A stretch of DNA of 10,832 nt, from contig DKAU01000018.1 of the NCBI GenBank assembly GCA_002450925.1, forward strand, positions 7,923-18,754. Direction: 5' to 3'. A model generated the notes under the pieces. It ran no database searches, was not told the origin of the DNA, and was given only the letters and a program-made list of their open reading frames with translations. This document shows, piece by piece, positions 6,378-10,832 of this stretch. A program made the translations under genes and the position numbers. Positions within the stretch are counted from its first letter, which is position 1. Each line of letters begins with the position of its first letter. Source of the DNA: Thiobacillus sp. UBA6918. Lineage in GTDB: Bacteria; Pseudomonadota; Gammaproteobacteria; Burkholderiales; Thiobacillaceae.

Positions 6378-6908
6378 CTACTTCAGCGTCACCCGCCTCG
6401 CCTGTAACCCATCGCCCCCCGCATCTTCAAGAAAATGGACTTCGTCCCCTTCTTTTACCTGTTCCAGACCTCCATGGGCCAGGTTCGCCGCCGAAAAATA
6501 GTATTCCTGGCCATTCAGGCCTGCAATGAAGCCGTAACCCTCTTCCGGCACCAGACGGGCGATGGTGCCGTTTAGCACGGGATCGTGCGACTTGATATCC
6601 AGACGCTGTTTGCGTCCGAAGTCGTCCAGCTTGCGCTTGGCGGCATCAAAAGCATCACGCAGGGCAACATAGACGTCTTCATCCTGCTGGCGATCGATCA
6701 CGATTTCGCCTCCAGGCACAGTCAAGTCGATGCGAATATTGAATGGTTTGCCCTTGTGTTGGTGTCCCCCGGGCTGATCAACCACGACCTTGCATCCGAT
6801 CAGTGATGAATAAAATTGTTCAAGTTTATGGGCTTTCTCGCGGATATGATTTTCCAGCGCATCCGAATGAGCCAATTCATGAAAAGTGATTTGCAGTGGA
6901 ACTTGCAT
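6378..6908 (-). CDS. Ribosome hibernation-promoting factor fused to a cold-shock domain
   Basis: The 176-residue product has an N-terminal HPF/RaiA domain (about 1-105: MQVPLQITFHELAHSDALE..., IRIDLTVPGGEIVIDRQQ..., VYVALRDAFDAAKRKLDD). This family binds the 30S decoding centre and silences ribosomes in stationary phase. A short linker leads to a C-terminal cold-shock (OB-fold) domain (112-176) with GTIARLVPEEGYGFI, where GYGFI is RNP1. RNP2 is degenerate: YYFSAANL (136-143) lacks the usual FFH histidine. This is not the long Gram-positive HPF, whose tail is a dimerisation domain, so the extra domain probably adds RNA binding. A strong Shine-Dalgarno (TAGGAGG, 4 nt before the ATG) fixes the start. 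It follows the DksA-like gene by 57 nt on the same strand and ends at the terminator at 6353-6331. Confidence 0.9.
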   Translation of the reverse strand: MQVPLQITFHELAHSDALENHIREKAHKLEQFYSSLIGCKVVVDQPGGHQHKGKPFNIRIDLTVPGGEIVIDRQQDEDVYVALRDAFDAAKRKLDDFGRKQRLDIKSHDPVLNGTIARLVPEEGYGFIAGLNGQEYYFSAANLAHGGLEQVKEGDEVHFLEDAGGDGLQARRVTLK

Positions 6909-6928
6909 GACGCCTCCTACTTTTGACC

Positions 6929-6953
6929 GGCTGGCGATCTGTTTGCACCAGCC
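6929..6953 (-). other. Hairpin between the dksA-like and hpf-like genes
   Basis: On the minus strand GGCTGGTG pairs with CGCCAGCC (one G-U) around a 9-nt loop, ending about 10 nt before the hpf-like Shine-Dalgarno. No U-tract follows, so it is not a normal terminator. It could be a processing or stability element separating expression of the two genes, or it may be chance. Confidence 0.35.
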
Positions 6954-6965
6954 ACAATACAGATT

Positions 6966-7364
6966 TTAAAGAGTTGGCCGCCCTTCCTGGGCATAAAGCT
7001 GCTCGTGTCTTTCCTGGCAAGCCAGGCATCTTTTGGCCGTAGGGTAGACAAGCAGGCGGGCAGCCACAATTTCTGCTCCGCAATCCACACAGGAGCCAAA
7101 AGAACCATCCTTGACCCTGGCAAACGCTTCATCAATATCTCGCAACTCCCTGATTTGCCTGTCGGCCAAGGCAATATTCAGATCCGCCACCTCATCGGCC
7201 ATTGAGTAATCCCCGCTGTCTCCAGGCTCGCGACTCATCAAATCGATCAAGTGCTGGTTTTCGCGTTGATCGAACTCATCCCTCACCTCTTCAAGCAGTT
7301 CTCTTTGCCGTAGATGAAGCTTTTCTTTGATGTTGTCGAGATCCTTTTTGCTTGTTTTGCTCAT
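6966..7364 (-). CDS. DksA/TraR-family zinc-finger protein
   Basis: A 132-residue protein with an N-terminal helical hairpin (about 5-85, charged and coiled-coil-like) and a C-terminal C4 zinc finger, CVDC (92-95) and CLAC (113-116). The closing block is GSFGSCVDCGAEI ... RLLVYPTAKRC. DksA-type proteins enter the RNA polymerase secondary channel and, with ppGpp, adjust transcription in the stringent response. The coiled-coil tip, DxxDxA in E. coli DksA, reads DSGDYS (49-54), keeping both aspartates but with Ser at the last place. It is shorter than E. coli DksA (151), so it is probably a paralogue, not the main DksA. The ATG at 7364 is chosen over an in-frame GTG at 7397, because AAGG lies 7 nt before it and a candidate promoter would start transcription at about 7397. 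The hpf-like gene follows. Confidence 0.88.
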   Translation of the reverse strand: MSKTSKKDLDNIKEKLHLRQRELLEEVRDEFDQRENQHLIDLMSREPGDSGDYSMADEVADLNIALADRQIRELRDIDEAFARVKDGSFGSCVDCGAEIVAARLLVYPTAKRCLACQERHEQLYAQEGRPTL

Positions 7365-7403
7365 CTCTCTGCCTTTCCGGGTAGATATTCTCTTCACACT
7401 CTA

Positions 7404-7431
7404 ATGATAGGAAGCCTGACTGATGAAACAA
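7404..7431 (-). promoter_or_regulatory. Candidate promoter of the dksA-like gene
   Basis: On the minus strand TTGTTT (7431-7426) and TATCAT (7409-7404) are spaced 16 nt apart in the 155-nt gap between the VOC-protein gene and the dksA-like gene. Predicted transcription starts near 7397, about 33 nt before the chosen ATG. The -10 matches five of six consensus bases; the -35 matches only TTG. I saw no clear terminator for the VOC gene in the rest of this gap (7365-7519). Confidence 0.4.
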
Positions 7432-7519
7432 GGATGGAGTTTTAAGTCAGCCATCGAGGCATCATTTAAAGCTGGGACACCTTGAATGGCGGTTAACAGA
7501 ACCGGGAATCTGACTGCCA

Positions 7520-7903
7520 CTAAGCTTGAACTATAGGGATTTCCACGAATTCCAGAGCATTCATGTCCGGGTCCCGGCAGAACAGCGCGGTTCTTCCAGA
7601 CTGGCTTCGGGTATAGGAAAAACCTGCCGAATCCAGTTTTTTCGCCAGTTCATCTATTGAATCAACGGCTAAGGCCACATGCCGGTCACGACCGCCATGT
7701 TCTGGCCTTGCCAGCCCTTTTTCCGGATTGGGCAGGCAAAGCAGGTGTATCTGCTGATTGCCGAACTCATACCACACACCTTCAAAACTCATGGCCGGCC
7801 TTGAAGAGCTGGGTTTAAAACCCAGGACACCTTCGTAAAAGGCGCGCGCTCGAGCGAGATCCTCGATCAAAAGCGAACTATGCAGCAGGCTGTGTATTTT
7901 CAT
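7520..7903 (-). CDS. VOC (glyoxalase/bleomycin-resistance) superfamily protein
   Basis: A 127-residue single-module vicinal-oxygen-chelate protein. The first beta-alpha-beta unit is HSLLHSSLLIEDLARARAFY followed by EGVLGF, with QIHLLCLP. The second is DRHVALAVDSIDELAKKL, ending in the FCRDPDMNALEFVE strand. His8, His75 and Glu118 stand where the family places metal ligands, so a metal-dependent lyase, dioxygenase or resistance-type activity is possible; the substrate cannot be read from sequence. It is too unlike GloA to call lactoylglutathione lyase. Its start lies 26 nt inside the end of the EamA transporter gene in another frame, so the two are very probably one operon with coupled translation. 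Confidence 0.82.
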   Translation of the reverse strand: MKIHSLLHSSLLIEDLARARAFYEGVLGFKPSSSRPAMSFEGVWYEFGNQQIHLLCLPNPEKGLARPEHGGRDRHVALAVDSIDELAKKLDSAGFSYTRSQSGRTALFCRDPDMNALEFVEIPIVQA

Positions 7904-8771
7904 CTTTGCGCTCTACATGGCCGGAGAAAAGGCCTCCGGCAACAATCATGATTGCACCCACCCACTCGCGAAGGTTAAGCGTTTCGTTTGCCAGGTACCA
8001 GGACGAAATGGCCGCTACCACCAGTTCAAACAGAAAAATGATGATGGCCTGGTTGGCTGAAGTATGAGACAGGCCGTACTGAACCGCCAAGGTCATGATG
8101 CCAATGGCAAGGCCTACGCCCGCAAGCAGCATCCAGACAGTGACTGAGACATTCTCTGCAAAGGCGAATGCCTGTGATTCCGTCAAAAGGGCAATCAGTG
8201 CAATTAGGGTAACCCCTCCCCACACAGCCAGCGACTTGGCCCATATGTCCGCTTCAGCGACCTTGCGCGTGACCACGTTGGCAAATGCGAATGTCATCCC
8301 GGCCGAGAGTGCTATCCATTCAGCCTGATTTGCCGGCAAAGGCAGCCCTCCCCCCTCCGGCCAAAGCATGGTAAGCGCCCCGGCAAAGGAAAATACCATG
8401 ATGAGCCAGCCCCATTTCGAGAGCTTCTCGCCCAATATCCAGCGAGCGAACATGACCGTCCATACCGGCGCAAGGTAAAACAACAGCACCACACGCATGA
8501 TCTCGCCGTCGATGACAGCCAGCACGTAACCCATGTTGGTCCACCCCGCAGCCAGTGCCAGCAACAATAGCCAGCCATAATGTTTGCGTGCGGAATGAAA
8601 ATGTCGCCAGAAGAACGGAAGCGCCAGCACAAATGGAATTGCATAGGAAGCGAGCGAAGACACGACGCCCCCAACCCCGTCAAGTTGCAGTATTCGATAG
8701 GGATACCAGATCAGCCCCCACATGCTGGCACCAAACAGCAGGCAGGGAATGGCCAATAAACGAGGCGTCAT
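7878..8771 (-). CDS. EamA-type (DMT superfamily) transporter, 10 transmembrane segments
   Basis: A 297-residue inner-membrane protein with two tandem five-helix EamA repeats. Hydrophobic segments lie at roughly 5-23, 34-54, 66-86, 93-111, 119-137, 151-170, 181-197, 211-231, 240-260 and 269-286. Each repeat ends with the family's short loop before its last helix, LGEKL (113-117) and ANETL (261-265). The length is usual for the drug/metabolite transporter superfamily, which exports or imports small metabolites such as amino acids; the substrate here is unknown. The tail after helix 10 is charged. No Shine-Dalgarno precedes the ATG at 8771, but the next Met (residue 17) would cut into the first helix. 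It diverges from dapC across 44 nt and is followed by the overlapping VOC gene. Confidence 0.9.
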   Translation of the reverse strand: MTPRLLAIPCLLFGASMWGLIWYPYRILQLDGVGGVVSSLASYAIPFVLALPFFWRHFHSARKHYGWLLLLALAAGWTNMGYVLAVIDGEIMRVVLLFYLAPVWTVMFARWILGEKLSKWGWLIMVFSFAGALTMLWPEGGGLPLPANQAEWIALSAGMTFAFANVVTRKVAEADIWAKSLAVWGGVTLIALIALLTESQAFAFAENVSVTVWMLLAGVGLAIGIMTLAVQYGLSHTSANQAIIIFLFELVVAAISSWYLANETLNLREWVGAIMIVAGGLFSGHVERKDENTQPAA

Positions 8772-8815
8772 AACGTGTAAAATTCGGTTTTTCAGTGTGT
8801 TAGCTGTTCTTTTTG

Positions 8816-10009
8816 ATGAATTCCAGGCTCGACCAACTTCAGCCCTACCCGTTCCAGAAACTGCGCGATCTGTTTGCCGGGGTTAATCCGGATGCGGGTT
8901 TTTCGCCCATCAATCTTTCCATCGGCGAACCCAAGCATGCTACGCCGGAGTTTATCAAACAGGCGATGACAGAAAACATGGTCGGGCTGGCCAGCTACCC
9001 CCTTACCCAGGGAAGCGATGCCTTGCGCCAGTCCATTTCTGCCTGGTGCAGCCGTCGGTATGGCGTTGATCTGGATCCGGCAACAGAAGTATTGCCTGTA
9101 AACGGTAGCCGAGAGGCGCTGTTCGCCTTTGCGCAGGCGGTCGTCGATCCATCTCGCCACAAGAAGCGCGTTATTTCCCCCAATCCTTTCTACCAGATTT
9201 ACGAGGGAGCAGCCCTGCTTGCGGGCGCCATACCTTATTACCTCAACACCACCGCCGAAAACGGTTATCGCATGGCATGGAACGACGTTCCAGAGGACAT
9301 GTGGGAGATGGTGCAACTGGTATACGTCTGTTCTCCCGGCAACCCAACCGGCAAGGTCATGTCGCTGGAGGACTGGAAAACCATTTTTGATTTGTCCGAT
9401 CAACACGGATTTGTCATTGCCAGCGACGAATGCTATTCGGAAATCTACTTTAACGAGGACTCCCCACCGCTCGGCGCGCTGACCGCGGCCAAACAGCTTA
9501 ATCGTGGCAACAGGAATCTTGTCGTGTTCAATTCCCTGTCCAAACGCTCCAATGTGCCGGGCCTGCGTTCCGGCTTTGTGGCGGGAGATGCGGATGTCAT
9601 GAAAAAATTTCTGCTATACCGCACATATCACGGCTCGGCCATGTCCCCAGTGGTGCAAGCAGTCAGTGCAGTTTCCTGGGCAGAAGAAGACCACGTGATT
9701 GAAAATCGCCGTATGTATGCTGAAAAGTTCGATGCTGTCCAACCCGTGCTGAATGCTGTCATGTCGGCGCCCATGCCGGACGCTGCCTTTTACCTGTGGG
9801 CGCAGGTTCCCGGAGGGGATGACGCGGACTTTGCGCGCGAGTTGTATGCACGCAAGCATGTTACTGTTTTGCCCGGAAGCTTTTTGGCCAGAGAAGCCAA
9901 AGACTTTAACCCGGGCAAGGGTTATGTACGTATCGCGCTGGTGGATGGTTTCAATCAGTGTCAGGAAGCCGCGCAGCGTATCGTTGAGTATATAAGGGAG
10001 AATCAATAA
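8816..10009 (+). CDS. dapC: N-succinyldiaminopimelate aminotransferase
   Basis: A 397-residue PLP enzyme of the fold-type I class I/II aminotransferases. DapC transfers an amino group from glutamate to N-succinyl-2-amino-6-oxopimelate in the succinylase branch of diaminopimelate/lysine synthesis, in the cytoplasm. The N-terminus (NSRLDQLQPYPFQKLRDLF) and INLSIGEPKHATP are typical of DapC. Further marks are YPLTQGSDALRQSI, VCSPGNPTGKVMS, ASDECYSEIYF (PLP-contacting Asp/Tyr), and NSLSKRSNVPGLRSGF with the Schiff-base Lys243. The C-terminal VRIALVD has the carboxylate-binding Arg. The ATG at 8816 is used; a TTG directly before it would add one residue. No clear Shine-Dalgarno is seen. dapD lies two genes downstream, which supports DapC over a general aspartate aminotransferase. 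Confidence 0.92.
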   Translation: MNSRLDQLQPYPFQKLRDLFAGVNPDAGFSPINLSIGEPKHATPEFIKQAMTENMVGLASYPLTQGSDALRQSISAWCSRRYGVDLDPATEVLPVNGSREALFAFAQAVVDPSRHKKRVISPNPFYQIYEGAALLAGAIPYYLNTTAENGYRMAWNDVPEDMWEMVQLVYVCSPGNPTGKVMSLEDWKTIFDLSDQHGFVIASDECYSEIYFNEDSPPLGALTAAKQLNRGNRNLVVFNSLSKRSNVPGLRSGFVAGDADVMKKFLLYRTYHGSAMSPVVQAVSAVSWAEEDHVIENRRMYAEKFDAVQPVLNAVMSAPMPDAAFYLWAQVPGGDDADFARELYARKHVTVLPGSFLAREAKDFNPGKGYVRIALVDGFNQCQEAAQRIVEYIRENQ

Positions 10010-10293
10010 TGCGTCAGCTGACTCTAATGTTTATTGCTCTTTTGGTGTCGTTCCCAGCCTTTGCCGGGTTGGAAGAATCGGAAAATGCCCTGACCAATCT
10101 GCTTTTCGACGAAGGCATGGAAAATGTCTCCTATTCGCTAAGGAGCGATGGTTTTGTCGACATCCTGTTCGGCATTGATGTCCCGGAAAAAGAGTACATC
10201 CGCATCGTGGAGTTAATCCGCGAGAATTCGAACATACCCGGCGTGCTCGCCGGCCGCGGTACAGCCAATTTTTGTTCCAAAACACTTCGTTAA
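10009..10293 (+). CDS. Small exported protein of unknown function, between dapC and dapD
   Basis: I do not recognise this 94-residue protein. It begins with a clear Sec signal peptide: Arg2, a hydrophobic core LMFIALLVSF and a signal-peptidase I site at AFA-G (after residue 19). The mature part (about 75 residues) is acidic and mixed alpha/beta in look, with FVDILFGIDVPEKEYIRIVE followed by LIRENSNIPGVLAGRG and a single Cys89 near the end. It is therefore probably periplasmic, with no membrane anchor or lipobox. The gene overlaps the dapC stop by one base (TAATG), has a GGGAG upstream, and ends 14 nt before dapD, so it should be co-transcribed and is unlikely to be spurious. A periplasmic product inside a cytoplasmic lysine operon is unexplained. 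Confidence 0.78.
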   Translation: MRQLTLMFIALLVSFPAFAGLEESENALTNLLFDEGMENVSYSLRSDGFVDILFGIDVPEKEYIRIVELIRENSNIPGVLAGRGTANFCSKTLR

Positions 10294-10307
10294 CACAAGG
10301 AAACACC

Positions 10308-10832
10308 ATGCAAGAACTGCAGCAAATCATCGAAGATGCCTTTGAACGCCGCGCGGACATTACCCCGCGCAATGCAGACGCCAAGGTCAAGGATGCCGTC
10401 TATTCAGTGATCGACATGCTCGACAAGGGCCAACTGCGAGTGGCCGAGCGCGTGCAGGGCCAGGAGTGGAAAACCAACCAGTGGCTAAAAAAGGCCGTGC
10501 TGCTGTCTTTCCGCCTTGAGGACAATTTTTTCATCAAGGGTGGTTTCACCAACTACTTCGACAAGGTGCCCTCCAAGTTTGCCGACTACAACTCCAAGGA
10601 CTTCCGCGAAGGTGGTTTTCGAGTTGTGCCTCCTGCATCCGCACGTCGAGGCTCCTTCATTGCCAAGAACGTGGTGATGATGCCTTCCTACGTCAACATC
10701 GGCGCCTATGTCGATGAAGGCACCATGGTCGATACCTGGGCCACAGTCGGCTCCTGTGCTCAGATCGGCAAGAACGTGCACCTCTCCGGCGGTGTCGGTA
10801 TCGGCGGTGTGCTGGAGCCCGTGCAGGCCAAC
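10308..10832 (+). CDS. dapD: Tetrahydrodipicolinate N-succinyltransferase, 5' part (runs off right edge)
   Basis: The reading frame opens at the ATG at 10308, preceded by AAGGA 7 nt upstream, and stays open for 175 codons to the edge; the family is usually about 273 residues. DapD moves a succinyl group from succinyl-CoA to tetrahydrodipicolinate, the step before DapC in diaminopimelate and lysine synthesis. Recognisable parts are MQELQQIIEDAFERRADITP, LDKGQLRVAE, WKTNQWLKKAVLLSFRL, FRVVPPASARRGSFI, and the left-handed beta-helix hexapeptide repeats (NVVMMPSYVNIGAYVDEGTM, VDTWATVGSCAQIGKNVHLS). This is the classic trimeric DapD, not the unrelated DapH acetyltransferase. It is in the dapC transcription unit, 14 nt after the small exported-protein gene. 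Confidence 0.96.
   Translation, partial: MQELQQIIEDAFERRADITPRNADAKVKDAVYSVIDMLDKGQLRVAERVQGQEWKTNQWLKKAVLLSFRLEDNFFIKGGFTNYFDKVPSKFADYNSKDFREGGFRVVPPASARRGSFIAKNVVMMPSYVNIGAYVDEGTMVDTWATVGSCAQIGKNVHLSGGVGIGGVLEPVQAN

Noticed and set aside
7362..7397. Upstream GTG start (7397) for the dksA-like gene
   Set aside because: It has no Shine-Dalgarno and coincides with the predicted transcription start; the ATG at 7364 has AAGG at good spacing.
8792..9406. 204-codon open frame antisense to dapC
   Set aside because: It lies wholly opposite the well-supported dapC gene, has no recognisable domain, and is expected as a codon-bias shadow.

Overview
The window looks like ordinary chromosomal DNA of a proteobacterium, most likely a betaproteobacterium. 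Supporting signs are: a DapC-type succinyldiaminopimelate aminotransferase followed by DapD, an Smc ATPase nearby, a short-type QueF, a DksA-like zinc-finger protein, and a ribosome hibernation factor with a cold-shock domain. Base composition is moderate (slightly over half GC by eye). I see no insertion sequence, phage gene, tRNA, rRNA or CRISPR array. The taxon is inferred from protein similarity by memory, not from a search.

Layout. At the left edge is the 5' end of smc on the minus strand (1-92). Diverging from it, queF (186-605) overlaps by 8 nt an FGGY kinase of the D-ribulose kinase type (598-1836). The middle of the window (1931-6332, plus strand) is a signalling block: a soluble four-PAS histidine kinase overlapping a FixJ-type response regulator by the ATGA arrangement, then a gap with a TACGTA palindrome, then a stand-alone PAS protein and a PAS-GGDEF diguanylate cyclase. 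A hairpin with a U-tract on the minus strand separates this block from a minus-strand group (8771 to 6378): EamA-type transporter, VOC/glyoxalase-like protein, DksA-like protein and HPF-cold-shock fusion. Diverging at 8772-8815 is a lysine/diaminopimelate group: dapC, a small exported protein of unknown function, and dapD, which runs off the right edge.

How the parts may work together. The kinase/regulator pair plausibly senses a cytoplasmic cue and controls transcription of the PAS and PAS-GGDEF genes, so a two-component signal would become a change in c-di-GMP. Two deviations in this block stand out. The kinase H-box reads H-R-L-N where H-E-L-N is usual. The cyclase I-site reads RSNE where RxxD is usual. 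The DksA-like and HPF-CSD genes are adjacent and co-directional and would both act on slow-growth physiology (transcription and ribosome hibernation). The small exported protein between dapC and dapD is the least understood gene. No clearly new defence or mobile system is visible; the best leads are the signalling block and the hairpin in the queF leader.
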